DNA of 64,000 nucleotides from Methylotenera_A sp040387095 (GTDB lineage: Bacteria; Pseudomonadota; Gammaproteobacteria; Burkholderiales; Methylophilaceae), in NCBI GenBank assembly GCA_040387095.1, contig JAZKEJ010000012.1, forward strand, positions 23,951-87,950, given 5' to 3'. The position numbers were made by a program, and so were the translations under genes. How positions within the stretch are numbered: the stretch's first letter is position 1; the number at the start of each line of letters is the position of its first letter. Positions 25,118 through 34,584 of this stretch are shown here, piece after piece. The notes beneath the pieces are model-generated. The model was given only the letters and a program-made list of their open reading frames with translations, searched no databases and was not told the origin of the DNA.

Positions 25118-26860
25118 TTACTCTTGCCCTCTACGCATTGTCCCGCTATTTGAGTCATTCGCCGCTTGGCTATCGCCTAAGCTGATTGAAGCATTTAGAT
25201 GTTCAGGTACTGGCAATTTTAATAATCGGTACAGGTTCATTAAATTGCGACGATATAATTGATCAAAGCTGCTAACGCTCATTGCCGCGTTGTAATCGCC
25301 CAGCCACCAGAACCAATCAGAGCCTTCACAAACCGATAGTTGCACTTCTGCACGTTGTTTTTCTTGCGCGCTTAACTTGTTGGATTTAATCACCTTATCG
25401 TAAGATTTTTTTGCTTCACACAATAAGTCCCAGCCATAGTTTTTATCTACACTGCCAATCCAAGTACTGAAACTACCATACACCCAACTACCGGCTGAAA
25501 TTTCTGGCAAATGACCACATTGAATTTTATAAGGACTTTTAGCAGGGGCTTTAATGGCTTTTAATACTTCCGATTGCGTCACCATCTGTATATTGGGATG
25601 GTTGGATAATGCCTCATACAGTTCGGTTAAAAAGTAGTGTCCGTTATATGGATAATATTCCCACGCATTTTCACCATCTAAAATAACACTGACCACAGGA
25701 TTTTCCTGCCGTTGATAGGTATTATAAATATGTTCTAAAGTCTGAATAAAGTCGCTTACTGCCTCACTGCTATGTAATTTAGAGTATTCAAAGCCAATCT
25801 TGTCAGACAGTCTGTCATCTCTGAAAAAGCAAGTAATTTCATTGTCACCTTGGCTGACTTTGTAAGGTCTGTATAAATAATCGTGACGCGATAATAAGGC
25901 TTTTTTAGGATTGGACTTACGCAAACTGTTTGCTAAAACACCCTCTCCTGACGCTGCCCATTGCACGCCTTCACTTGCCATCAACAGCAAACTTTCTTTT
26001 GAAACAGCCCCTTCTGATGGCCACATTCCATTTGGCGCCATACCAAAACGGCGTTTGTGTGAGGCGCTGGCGTCCCTCAAATGATCAACCGCCCGCGTAA
26101 TGCCACCAGGGTAATTTGCGGTTTTAGGCAAAGTGGTGTTGGTCATCGCGTCGCGGGTTGTTTCAAAATCAATCAATAACGGCAAAATTGGGTGGTAATG
26201 TGGCGTGCTGGATATTTCAATTTGACCTGACTCAGCCAATTTTTTATAGCGCGGAATTAAATTGGCAATTAATTCGCCAACCAAATCATATAAAGCTAGG
26301 CGGTCTTCATTGGTGAATTTCTTACCTTTAGTCATCAAATGCTGCACTAAGGTATTGTTTTGGCGCACACTTTCGCCCATCCAAGCCAAATGATACCAAA
26401 CCAGCAAGTCAGCTAAATATTGACCTGATAGGTAGATTAAGTCGTCACGGCCATCTTCTGTCAAAAACTCATACATCTTATAAAGCCGCTCATAATCTGG
26501 AAACGGTTTTAACATTTTTTCATGATAACTTTTGAAGCAACTATTCTTAATTAATCTACGCTCTTCTGGCGTAATCACCCATAAATCGTTGGTACACAGA
26601 AGCTTAAGGATTGGATCTTTGACACAATTCGTTTTAAATTGCGTTGCATAATCTTCTAGTTGGTCCAGCAAAATTGGCACAAAGTTAAAACTGACCTTGG
26701 CTTTTGGATTCATCTCCAAATGGTAAGCCATGTCAGAATAATCTTTTATGGCGTGCAAATAAGTCCAGGGCAATACATATTCGCCAGAAATTGAATCACG
26801 GTAATCTGGCTGGTGCATATGCCAGTAGAGTGAAATAAGCAATTTAGGTTGATTCATCAT
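25118..26860 (-). CDS. GH57-family alpha-glucan-active glycoside hydrolase
   Basis: The 580-residue protein is a GH57 alpha-amylase/glucanotransferase-type enzyme. It has the opening LYWHMHQPDYRDS (HQP motif, residues 16-18), LSGQYLADLLVWYHLAWMGE, the WPSEGAVS motif with probable nucleophile Glu283, and VILDGENAWEYY with probable acid/base Asp395. The C-terminal half has WVYGSFSTWIGSVDKNYGWD and EGSDWFWWLGDYNA. GH57 enzymes include amylases, 4-alpha-glucanotransferases and branching enzymes; which activity applies cannot be read here. Position between glgC and malQ points to glycogen or maltodextrin remodelling. No signal peptide is seen, so it should be cytoplasmic. Confidence 0.88.
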   Translation of the reverse strand: MMNQPKLLISLYWHMHQPDYRDSISGEYVLPWTYLHAIKDYSDMAYHLEMNPKAKVSFNFVPILLDQLEDYATQFKTNCVKDPILKLLCTNDLWVITPEERRLIKNSCFKSYHEKMLKPFPDYERLYKMYEFLTEDGRDDLIYLSGQYLADLLVWYHLAWMGESVRQNNTLVQHLMTKGKKFTNEDRLALYDLVGELIANLIPRYKKLAESGQIEISSTPHYHPILPLLIDFETTRDAMTNTTLPKTANYPGGITRAVDHLRDASASHKRRFGMAPNGMWPSEGAVSKESLLLMASEGVQWAASGEGVLANSLRKSNPKKALLSRHDYLYRPYKVSQGDNEITCFFRDDRLSDKIGFEYSKLHSSEAVSDFIQTLEHIYNTYQRQENPVVSVILDGENAWEYYPYNGHYFLTELYEALSNHPNIQMVTQSEVLKAIKAPAKSPYKIQCGHLPEISAGSWVYGSFSTWIGSVDKNYGWDLLCEAKKSYDKVIKSNKLSAQEKQRAEVQLSVCEGSDWFWWLGDYNAAMSVSSFDQLYRRNLMNLYRLLKLPVPEHLNASISLGDSQAANDSNSGTMRRGQE

Positions 26861-26949
26861 TTTATAAAATTCACTTAATCTATTACTTTTATTTGGTTAA
26901 CTTACTAATTGATTCAAATACTTAACTTAAAATTTGCATCAATAATTGA

Positions 26950-28242
26950 TTATAATTTAAGCAACATCGGCGCTGTGACTAACACAGTTCCTTTTTCTGA
27001 CACATAGAAACGTTTTTTATCTGCTTTTAAATCAAAGCCGATTTCAATACCTTCGGGAATCTGCACACCTTTATCAACAACAACGTTTTTAAGCTTGGCA
27101 TGGCGATGAACGACTACATTTGGCAGTAAAACTGCGCCCTCGATATCGCAGTAACTATGCACCCGCACGTTTGAAAATAAAACGGAACTGGTGACACAAG
27201 AGCCACTGATTAAACAACCGCCTGACACAATAGAATCAGTTGCCTTACCGGTTCTACCTTCATCATTAAATATAAATTTAGCTGGCGGCAGTTGTTCCTG
27301 ATAAGTCCAAATTGGCCATAGGTTGTCGTACATATTCAGTTCAGGTGTGACGCGCGTTAACTCCATGTTAGCTTCCCAATAAGCATCCACGGTGCCCACA
27401 TCGCGCCAATAGTAAAAGCCATTTTTGGCGCCGACACAGCTTTCAGAAAAGCGATGCGCATACACTCTTGCGCGCGAAATCAAGTAAGGAATAATATCTC
27501 CACCAAAATCCTTAGTAGAGTTGGGATCTGCTGCGTCACGTGCTAATTCCTCATATAAGAACTGGGCGTTAAACACGTAAATACCCATGCTGGCTAATGC
27601 TTGCGTAGTATCGCCTGGCATGTGCTTGGGTTGCTCAGGTTTTTCTGCAAATTCAATGATGCGATCTTCATTATCCACCGCCATCACGCCAAAACCTTTG
27701 GCTTCTTCTAAAGGCACATTCAAACAGGCAATGGTCATATCGGCATTGTTTTTTACGTGCGTGGCCAGCATTTGACCGTAATCCATTTTGTAAATATGGT
27801 CGCCCGCTAAAATAACCACGTATTGCGCGTTGCTGGATAGCAGGATATCGATATTCTGGTAAACCGCATCTGCCGTGCCTTTATACCAATCTTCATTATC
27901 GTTGCGCTGCGATGCTGGTAGCAACTCGATATATTCGTTAAATTCGCCTTTTAAAAAACTCCAGCCACGCTGAATATGTCGAATTAAGCTGTGGGATTTG
28001 TACTGCGTTACGACACCAACGCGTCGAATACCTGAATTAATACAATTAGATAGTGGAAAATCGATGATGCGGAATTTGCCGCCGAACGGGACTGCTGGTT
28101 TTGCACGTCTATTAGTTAAATCTTTTAATCTGCTGCCACGCCCGCCAGCTAAGATAAGCGCAACTGAATTTTTAGTGATCGCGCTAATAAATCTTGCATT
28201 ATTTGCATCTTGTGCCATGGTTGCCCTCTCAATTTGAGTCAA
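26950..28242 (-). CDS. glgC: Glucose-1-phosphate adenylyltransferase (ADP-glucose pyrophosphorylase)
   Basis: GlgC makes ADP-glucose, the committed step of glycogen synthesis. The 430-residue protein has the nucleotide-binding LILAGGRGSRLKDLTNRRAK, FPLSNCINSGIRRVGV, the substrate regions VVILAGDHIYKMDY and IIEFAEKP, and a C-terminal left-handed beta-helix where bacterial GlgC enzymes bind allosteric effectors. A GAGAGG ribosome site precedes the ATG. It is the first gene of the minus-strand group glgC, GH57, malQ, ROK kinase and diverges from glgB across 158 bases. Confidence 0.95.
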   Translation of the reverse strand: MTQIERATMAQDANNARFISAITKNSVALILAGGRGSRLKDLTNRRAKPAVPFGGKFRIIDFPLSNCINSGIRRVGVVTQYKSHSLIRHIQRGWSFLKGEFNEYIELLPASQRNDNEDWYKGTADAVYQNIDILLSSNAQYVVILAGDHIYKMDYGQMLATHVKNNADMTIACLNVPLEEAKGFGVMAVDNEDRIIEFAEKPEQPKHMPGDTTQALASMGIYVFNAQFLYEELARDAADPNSTKDFGGDIIPYLISRARVYAHRFSESCVGAKNGFYYWRDVGTVDAYWEANMELTRVTPELNMYDNLWPIWTYQEQLPPAKFIFNDEGRTGKATDSIVSGGCLISGSCVTSSVLFSNVRVHSYCDIEGAVLLPNVVVHRHAKLKNVVVDKGVQIPEGIEIGFDLKADKKRFYVSEKGTVLVTAPMLLKL

Positions 28243-28358
28243 TAAAGAATAAACATTATTGTCGTGCCGGCTAAATAAGCCATATTGGGCAATAAAAATT
28301 AATAGCTACATTATGTGCTGTTATCAACTACAACTTAATTATAGGCTTAGATACAGGT

Positions 28359-28364
28359 TATAAT
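28359..28364 (+). promoter_or_regulatory. Putative -10 element of glgB
   Basis: A perfect TATAAT lies 37 bases before the glgB ATG, with a TTAATT at 28335-28340 as a weak -35 candidate 18 bases upstream. The 158-base glgC/glgB divergent region probably carries both promoters and may allow coordinated control. Confidence 0.4.
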
Positions 28365-28400
28365 CCAGTGTAATTAATTTGATTTTAAAGAAATTACATT

Positions 28401-30572
28401 GTGAATAATCTACCTGAGCATCAACTTAACCTCATACTTGATGCAAAACATCATGACGCTTTCACTTATTTAGGTTTGCATAAAGAAGGCGCCCAGTTTG
28501 TCTTTCGCACCTTTTTGCCTTACGCCGAAAAAGTTAGTTTAAAAATCCAGACAAAATGGGCTGAATGTACACGTGTTCATGATTCGGGTATGTTTGAATG
28601 GCGCGGAAAAACCGCACCAACCGCACCGTGCTTGATCAAAGTCGAAGCGAATAATCAAACACACGAAATAGTAGATACCTACAGTTTCAATCCAATATTA
28701 ACTGATGACGAATTACATTTATTTGGCGAAGGTCGCTTAAATCAGGCATATAACACGTTTGGCGCGCATTTTGTGCAGCATCAAGGTATAGACGGTGTGC
28801 GATTCTCTGTTTGGGCACCCAATGCCGAACGCGTAAGTGTAGTTGGCAACTTTAATCAATGGGATGGTCGCGTTAATCCGATGCGTGTGCGTGGAAGCAC
28901 TGGTGTATGGGAGCTATTTATCCCGCATTTAAACGCAGAAGCATTATATAAATTTGAGATTCGTAACCGCCACTCCCACGCCGTACTAGTTAAAACTGAT
29001 CCTTTCGCGCGCGAGTTTGAATTACGCCCCGGTACTGCAGCTAAAGTAAGCAGTCACCATGCATTTCAGTGGCAAGATAAAGCATGGTTAAGCAAACGCG
29101 CCAGCAATGATTGGCTGCATGCTCCATTCAATTGTTATGAAGTGCACTTAGGCTCATGGCGCCGCAAAAATGGAAATAAATTATTGACATACCGCGAACT
29201 AGCGACAGAACTTGTACCCTATGTAGTGGAAATGGGCTTCACACATATTGAATTACTGCCAATTACAGAACATCCTCTGACCGAATCGTGGGGCTATCAA
29301 ACGACTGGCTATTTTGCTGTCACCAATCGCTTTGGCTCACCCGATGATTTGAAATTTCTGATTAACGCTTGTCATGAAGCCAATATTGGCGTGATTTTAG
29401 ATTGGGTTCCAGGACACTTCCCCAAAGATGATTGGGCATTGGCGCGTTTTGATGGAACTGCGCTATATGAGCACGAAGACCCGCGCATTGGCGAGCATCA
29501 AGACTGGGGCACACTGATTTTCAACTACGGCCGCAATGAAGTGCGTAATTTTTTGATTGCCAGTGTTTATTTCTGGCTAAAAGAATTCCATATTGATGGC
29601 GTTCGCGTCGATGCAGTTGCTTCCATGCTTTACTTAGATTACTCACGCAAGGCTGGCGAGTGGTTACCGAATAAATTTGGTGGTCGTGAAAATCTGGATG
29701 CAATCGATTTTCTGAAGCAACTGAATATGACTGTGCACCAAGATTTTCCGGGCGCATTAACGATTGCAGAAGAATCTACCGCCTGGCCTGCAGTCTCCCG
29801 CCCTATTTATTTAGGCGGATTAGGTTTTAGTATGAAGTGGAATATGGGCTGGATGAATGACACACTCAGCTACATTGAAAATGAGCCTATACATCGCAAA
29901 TATCATCACAGCATGCTTACTTTTGGGCAACTTTACGCATATTCTGAAAACTTTGTACTGCCATTTTCACATGATGAAGTCGTTCACGGCAAAGGTTCTT
30001 TAATTGGCAAAATGCCGGGCGATTCATGGCAGAAATTTGCCAATTTACGGCTGTTGATGACGTTGCAAATGACCAGCCCTGGTAAAAAATTGAATTTTAT
30101 GGGCAATGAAATTGCGCAAGGGATTGAATGGAACGTTAATCGCAGCTTAGATTGGCATTTGCTTGAGCATGAGGCGCATGTTGGCATACAGCGTACCGCA
30201 CGCGATTTGAACATGCATTACCTTAAACTCAACAGTCTGCATGAATTAGATTTTGATGTGCAAGGTTTTGATTGGATTGATTGTCACGATTCCGATCAAT
30301 CAATTATTAGCTTTATCAGACGTGGCCTGGATAATTCTTTTGCTATAATAGTGCTGAATTTTACGCCTGTGTTACGTGAAAACTATCGGATTGGTGTGCC
30401 GCAAGCGGGCCAATATGCAGAAATTTTCAACAGTGATGCAGCGTATTACGGTGGCAGTAACCAAGGCAACGGCGCTGGATTACAAACCGAAGACATTGCA
30501 TGGATGAACAAATCGCAATCACTCATTATTACGCTACCGCCACTGGCAGGTTTAATTATCATGAAGAAATAA
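28401..30572 (+). CDS. glgB: 1,4-alpha-glucan branching enzyme
   Basis: GlgB introduces alpha-1,6 branches into glycogen. The 723-residue GH13 protein has two N-terminal carbohydrate/early-set domains (the second containing VRFSVWAPNAERVSVVGNFN), then a catalytic barrel with YEVHLGSWRR, HIELLPITEHPLTESWGYQ, the nucleophile Asp404 in GVRVDAVASM, the acid/base Glu in TIAEESTAWP, and FSHDEVVHGKGS. Length is normal for GlgB. It is divergent from glgC and followed by pgi 96 bases downstream on the same strand. Confidence 0.95.
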   Translation: MNNLPEHQLNLILDAKHHDAFTYLGLHKEGAQFVFRTFLPYAEKVSLKIQTKWAECTRVHDSGMFEWRGKTAPTAPCLIKVEANNQTHEIVDTYSFNPILTDDELHLFGEGRLNQAYNTFGAHFVQHQGIDGVRFSVWAPNAERVSVVGNFNQWDGRVNPMRVRGSTGVWELFIPHLNAEALYKFEIRNRHSHAVLVKTDPFAREFELRPGTAAKVSSHHAFQWQDKAWLSKRASNDWLHAPFNCYEVHLGSWRRKNGNKLLTYRELATELVPYVVEMGFTHIELLPITEHPLTESWGYQTTGYFAVTNRFGSPDDLKFLINACHEANIGVILDWVPGHFPKDDWALARFDGTALYEHEDPRIGEHQDWGTLIFNYGRNEVRNFLIASVYFWLKEFHIDGVRVDAVASMLYLDYSRKAGEWLPNKFGGRENLDAIDFLKQLNMTVHQDFPGALTIAEESTAWPAVSRPIYLGGLGFSMKWNMGWMNDTLSYIENEPIHRKYHHSMLTFGQLYAYSENFVLPFSHDEVVHGKGSLIGKMPGDSWQKFANLRLLMTLQMTSPGKKLNFMGNEIAQGIEWNVNRSLDWHLLEHEAHVGIQRTARDLNMHYLKLNSLHELDFDVQGFDWIDCHDSDQSIISFIRRGLDNSFAIIVLNFTPVLRENYRIGVPQAGQYAEIFNSDAAYYGGSNQGNGAGLQTEDIAWMNKSQSLIITLPPLAGLIIMKK

Positions 30573-30668
30573 TCAACACATAAAAATGGTTAACTTGATT
30601 TTAATTACAATATATCTAATCATAAATCACATTAACTAGATAATATAACTAATTGTTTTAAATAATAA

Positions 30669-32321
30669 ATGACAACTCTAACTCAATTCCCCACTTGGCA
30701 AAAACTGTGTGCACATCAAAAGGTAGTAATGCCTTTGCACATGCGTGATTTATTTGCCGCAGATCCAAAACGTTTTGAAAAATACAGCTTAAAATTTGCC
30801 GATTTATTGTTTGATTACTCCAAACATCGTATTACCGATGAAACATTGCCCATGCTGTTTCAAATGGCGCGTGAAGCGAACATTGAACAATGGCGCGACA
30901 AAATGTTTGCGGGCGAAAAAATCAATATCACTGAAAACCGCGCAGTTTTGCACACCGCATTGCGCAATCGCAGCAATACGCCTGTATATGTAGATGGCAA
31001 AGATGTGATGCCTGAGGTAAACGCGGTACTTAAGCAGATGCGTGAATTTTCAGAAAAAGTACGCGACGGCAGTTGGAAAGGCTACACCGGCAAACGCATC
31101 ACCGATATTGTGAATATCGGCATTGGCGGCTCTGATTTAGGCCCGGTGATGGTTTGCGATGCGCTAAAACCTTACGCCAGCCCAGATTTAAACATTCATT
31201 TTGTTTCTAATATTGACGGCGCGCATTTGATGCGTGCGCTGGAAAAATGCAAACCAGAAACGACGCTGTTTATCGTCGCTTCCAAAACATTTACCACACA
31301 AGAAACCATGACTAATGCCACCACGGCAAGAACCTGGTTTCTGGAGTCCGCTAAAGATAACAACTATGTCGCCAAACACTTTGTAGCTTTATCGACCAAT
31401 GCAAAGGCAGTAGCAGATTTCGGCATCGATACCGCCAATATGTTCACTTTTTGGGATTGGGTGGGCGGCCGTTATTCACTATGGTCAGCCATTGGTCTAA
31501 GCATTGCTTTATATGTGGGCATGGATAATTTTGAGGCTTTATTAGATGGCGCGCATGAAATGGACAACCATTTTAAAACTGCACCTTTAGAGCAAAATAT
31601 GCCAGTTATTTTGGCGTTAATCGGCATTTGGTATAACAATTTTTTTCACGTAGATACGCATGCGATACTGCCTTATGACCAAGGCATGGCGCGCTTTCCG
31701 GCTTATATGCAACAAGCGGATATGGAAAGCAATGGCAAGTTTATTTGCCGCGACGGTACGCGTGTGCAATATAAGACTGGCCCTGTGATTTGGGGTGAGG
31801 CTGGTACCAACGGTCAGCATGCGTTTTACCAGTTAATCCATCAAGGCACTCAAATTGTACCTACCGACTTTTTAATGCCAGTGCATAGTCATTATGCAAT
31901 CGGCAAACATGGTTACGCACATCACAAAATCTTATTGGCTAACTTTTTAGCACAAACGCAATCGTTAATGTTGGGTAAAACCAAGGAAGAGGCGAGCGTT
32001 GAACTTGAAACACAAGGTTTAACAGGCGACGATTTAGAAAAATTATTACCGCATAAAGTGTTTGAAGGTAATCGCCCTACCACTTCAATATTGTTCGATA
32101 AGCTAACCCCAAATACATTGGGCAAGTTAATTGCGCTGTATGAGCACAAAATATTTGTGCAAGGCATGATGTGGGACATCAATAGCTATGATCAATGGGG
32201 CGTGGAATACGGCAAACAAATCGCACAACAGATTTTGCCGCAATTAACCAGCGAAGGCAAAGTGACGAATTACGATAGCTCAACGAATGGGTTGATTAAT
32301 CATACTAAAGCGTTGAAATAG
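30669..32321 (+). CDS. pgi: Glucose-6-phosphate isomerase
   Basis: Pgi interconverts fructose-6-phosphate and glucose-6-phosphate. The 550-residue protein shows NIGIGGSDLGPVMV, the phosphosugar-binding LFIVASKTFTTQET, FWDWVGGRYSLWSAIGL (PGI signature), ESNGKFICRDG and the C-terminal signature QWGVEYGKQIA. In a ribulose-monophosphate methylotroph, fructose-6-phosphate from formaldehyde fixation would enter glycogen synthesis through this enzyme, which explains its place after glgB; that link is inference. Downstream is a two-gene accessory unit. Confidence 0.96.
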   Translation: MTTLTQFPTWQKLCAHQKVVMPLHMRDLFAADPKRFEKYSLKFADLLFDYSKHRITDETLPMLFQMAREANIEQWRDKMFAGEKINITENRAVLHTALRNRSNTPVYVDGKDVMPEVNAVLKQMREFSEKVRDGSWKGYTGKRITDIVNIGIGGSDLGPVMVCDALKPYASPDLNIHFVSNIDGAHLMRALEKCKPETTLFIVASKTFTTQETMTNATTARTWFLESAKDNNYVAKHFVALSTNAKAVADFGIDTANMFTFWDWVGGRYSLWSAIGLSIALYVGMDNFEALLDGAHEMDNHFKTAPLEQNMPVILALIGIWYNNFFHVDTHAILPYDQGMARFPAYMQQADMESNGKFICRDGTRVQYKTGPVIWGEAGTNGQHAFYQLIHQGTQIVPTDFLMPVHSHYAIGKHGYAHHKILLANFLAQTQSLMLGKTKEEASVELETQGLTGDDLEKLLPHKVFEGNRPTTSILFDKLTPNTLGKLIALYEHKIFVQGMMWDINSYDQWGVEYGKQIAQQILPQLTSEGKVTNYDSSTNGLINHTKALK

Positions 32322-32410
32322 TCCGACAAAGATTTATTTTAAACCATTATAGTATTAGCTGGGATACTCAATATATCAAGATTTAATTCGGATTATATAT
32401 AAGGATTTAT

Positions 32411-32653
32411 ATGAATATCATAGCTATTATCTGCAATATTTCTTTGTTGGTTTTAATTGGATATTTCATACTCAAAGATGGATTATCCAACAAAGATTTG
32501 TGGGTGGTCTTCATTTTTCTAGCGGCTCCCTTAACTAGTTTATTAGCTTTGTGGAAAGGCGCTAATGAAGCATGGCCTTTAATTTATTTTCGACGAAAAG
32601 CGTTAGAAGAAAAAATGAGGATAGAAGCCCTCAATATAGACAGAAAATCCTAA
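32411..32653 (+). CDS. Small two-helix membrane protein of unknown function
   Basis: I do not recognise a family. The 80-residue protein has two hydrophobic helices at about residues 3-22 and 30-48, and a charged cytoplasmic-looking tail from residue 60 on (RRKALEEKMRIEALNIDRKS) that could form a helix or coiled coil. An AAGGA-type ribosome site lies about eight bases before the ATG. It ends 17 bases before the HEPN-motif gene, so the two are probably cotranscribed and their products may act together. Confidence 0.6.
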   Translation: MNIIAIICNISLLVLIGYFILKDGLSNKDLWVVFIFLAAPLTSLLALWKGANEAWPLIYFRRKALEEKMRIEALNIDRKS

Positions 32654-32670
32654 TTTGACGTAACTAGATT

Positions 32671-33159
32671 ATGATTTTAAAAAATGATGGTGATGTAATT
32701 CGTGGATTAGGTTTTGTTGTACTTTATGCTGCATATTTAGAGAAGCAGGTAGATGACCTTTTGTTAATGCTTCAGGCAGTAGAACTTTTCCCAGAAAATG
32801 AACAACGTTGGGCTACAAGCAAAAAAATAAAAAAAGCTAAACGATTGGTGGCCAAATTGGTATTCGAATACCGAGATACTACAATCAATGATCTAGATGC
32901 ATTAAATCAATTGTTCGATTGGCGAAATGAGATAATTCATGGTCGAATTTATGTAGATTTCGATTCACAAGACGTGTTGAATTCGGGCCGTCCGAAAGTT
33001 TTGAATCGTATTATAAAATCCACCGAACTGTACGATTTGGCGGCAAATCTTTTAGATGCTCGCAGTGCAATACGCCGACCAATGATTTTTCAAATACCTA
33101 AAGCAATTGAATTAATGCAATCAACTAAGTCTATTCATCTAGCAGAACGCACTAAATAA
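32671..33159 (+). CDS. HEPN-motif protein of unknown function
   Basis: The 162-residue, mostly helical protein contains FDWRNEIIHGRIY with Arg85 and His90, an exact R-x4-H motif with the common RN start, as in the active site of HEPN ribonucleases found in toxin-antitoxin and antiphage systems. Upstream helices (residues 10-37, 48-68) fit the HEPN four-helix bundle. No nucleotidyltransferase antitoxin gene (MNT) is adjacent; the partner may instead be the small membrane protein just upstream. There is no recognisable Shine-Dalgarno sequence before the ATG, so coupling to the upstream gene is possible. Its place between core genes suggests an accessory insertion. RNase activity is inferred only. 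Confidence 0.65.
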   Translation: MILKNDGDVIRGLGFVVLYAAYLEKQVDDLLLMLQAVELFPENEQRWATSKKIKKAKRLVAKLVFEYRDTTINDLDALNQLFDWRNEIIHGRIYVDFDSQDVLNSGRPKVLNRIIKSTELYDLAANLLDARSAIRRPMIFQIPKAIELMQSTKSIHLAERTK

Positions 33160-33184
33160 CACCCTTAATATTAAGATTAATTTA

Positions 33185-34138
33185 CTACCTTAACTTTACA
33201 TTTTTAACCATCGCATCCAAACCCACCGCTTTCGCCATACTGGCGCCCAAGCGTTTTGCAAAGCGGTCAGTAATACTCTCTTGATAAGTAAAATCGACAA
33301 TTTCTTCTTGCTTAATCACTTCTCGCGCCACGTAATTCGCGCTACCTAATGCATCCGCCAAGCCGATTTTAATGCTTTGTTCACCGCTCCAAAATAAGCC
33401 ACTAAACGTTTCATTATCTTCCACCAAACGATTGCCACGACCTTCGCGCACGATTGTTTTAAATTGCTCGTGAATTTGATTCAGCATGCTTTGCGCATAA
33501 GCGATATGCTTTGGATTTTCGGGTGAGAATGGGTCTAACATGGCTTTGTTTTCGCCTGCGGTTAATAATCGACGCTCAACGCCTACTTTTTTCATCGTTT
33601 CCGTAAAGCCGTAACCGTCCATTAACACGCCGATTGAGCCAACAATACTGGCTTTATCCACGTAGATTTTATCTGCCGCTGCAGCAATGTAATAACCGCC
33701 AGATGCGCAAATATCTTCTACTACCGCATAAACTGGAATAGTAGGATGTAATTTTCTTTGACGCTTGATTTCATCGTAAATAATACCCGCTTGCACCGGA
33801 CTGCCACCTGGGCTGTTGATGCGCAAAATAATGCCTTTTGTGCCTTTATTTTCGTAGGCATCATTTAAGCTACCCATCACCGAATCCGCATTCACATCCC
33901 CGCCCGCTTCAATCACGCCAGCAACTTCGATTAAAGCCGTATGTGTACCAGTTGTTGCTTTACCGTTGGTAATCCAACCCAATGCATAGAACAACACAAT
34001 AAATAAATAAACAAATAACAGCACTTTAAAAAAGATGCTCCAGCGCCGGGTTGCTTTTTGTTCTTTTAAGCCAGATAAGGCCAGCTTTTCGATGGTTTGT
34101 TGTTGCCAATTGCTATCTTGTTGGTTTGGGTCAGCCAT
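33185..34138 (-). CDS. sppA: Signal peptide peptidase SppA, 36K type
   Basis: SppA is a membrane-anchored serine protease that degrades cleaved signal peptides. The 317-residue protein has a single membrane helix at about 34-55 and an S49 protease domain. The probable catalytic Ser146 lies in EDICASGGYYIAAAAD and the probable base Lys198 in GENKAM, close to the spacing of the B. subtilis Ser147/Lys199 pair. ILRINSPGGSPVQAG and ASIVGSIGVLMD are further family stretches. It is the last gene of the run rluC, phosphatase, Rieske protein, sppA. Confidence 0.92.
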   Translation of the reverse strand: MADPNQQDSNWQQQTIEKLALSGLKEQKATRRWSIFFKVLLFVYLFIVLFYALGWITNGKATTGTHTALIEVAGVIEAGGDVNADSVMGSLNDAYENKGTKGIILRINSPGGSPVQAGIIYDEIKRQRKLHPTIPVYAVVEDICASGGYYIAAAADKIYVDKASIVGSIGVLMDGYGFTETMKKVGVERRLLTAGENKAMLDPFSPENPKHIAYAQSMLNQIHEQFKTIVREGRGNRLVEDNETFSGLFWSGEQSIKIGLADALGSANYVAREVIKQEEIVDFTYQESITDRFAKRLGASMAKAVGLDAMVKNVKLR

Positions 34139-34149
34139 TCAATTTTTTC

Positions 34150-34515
34150 CTATTTACGGGTTTTGTGTAGTTGGTCTAAATGTATCGTAATTTGTTGATT
34201 TTGTTCAGTTACCATTAATGCTTGCAGATTTTTACCTTTGCATGGGCCCATCATACAATATCCTGTATTGGGCTCATAATGCGCACCATGGGTTGCGCAA
34301 ATTAAATAATCCTTGCTGACTGTAAAAAATTCGCCTTGATTCCAGTCCAGCTCAATCGGCACATGTGCACAACGGTTAACATATGCATGCGCTTTGCCAT
34401 GAAAACGAATCACAAAACCAGTCACCATTTCGCCCAATTGGGGCAAATCAAACCGTAAGCCTAGCGATTTTTCGACTAGATCATGGCTATTTAAAGTGAT
34501 GGTATGTTTTTGCAT
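34150..34515 (-). CDS. Rieske [2Fe-2S] ferredoxin-like protein
   Basis: This 121-residue soluble protein has a Rieske cluster site: Cys49-x-His51 in NRCAHVPIELDW and Cys73-x2-His76 in ICATHGAHYEP, followed by Cys87 and Cys92 in CMMGPCKG. No membrane anchor or oxygenase domain is present, so it is a small electron-transfer protein or a regulatory cluster protein. It sits 11 bases upstream of sppA on the same strand, an arrangement seen in other betaproteobacteria; its partner is unknown. Confidence 0.85.
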   Translation of the reverse strand: MQKHTITLNSHDLVEKSLGLRFDLPQLGEMVTGFVIRFHGKAHAYVNRCAHVPIELDWNQGEFFTVSKDYLICATHGAHYEPNTGYCMMGPCKGKNLQALMVTEQNQQITIHLDQLHKTRK

Positions 34516-34584
34516 GGCTGTTTACTGAATAATTTGCGTCAATAACTTATATTCAATGTGGTGTTAAGTCAGCGTTTTACAAGT

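Noticed and set aside
32671..33159. HEPN-MNT toxin-antitoxin pair.
   Set aside because: No nucleotidyltransferase (MNT) gene with a GS-x10-D-x-D motif lies next to the HEPN-motif gene, so the classical pair is not supported.
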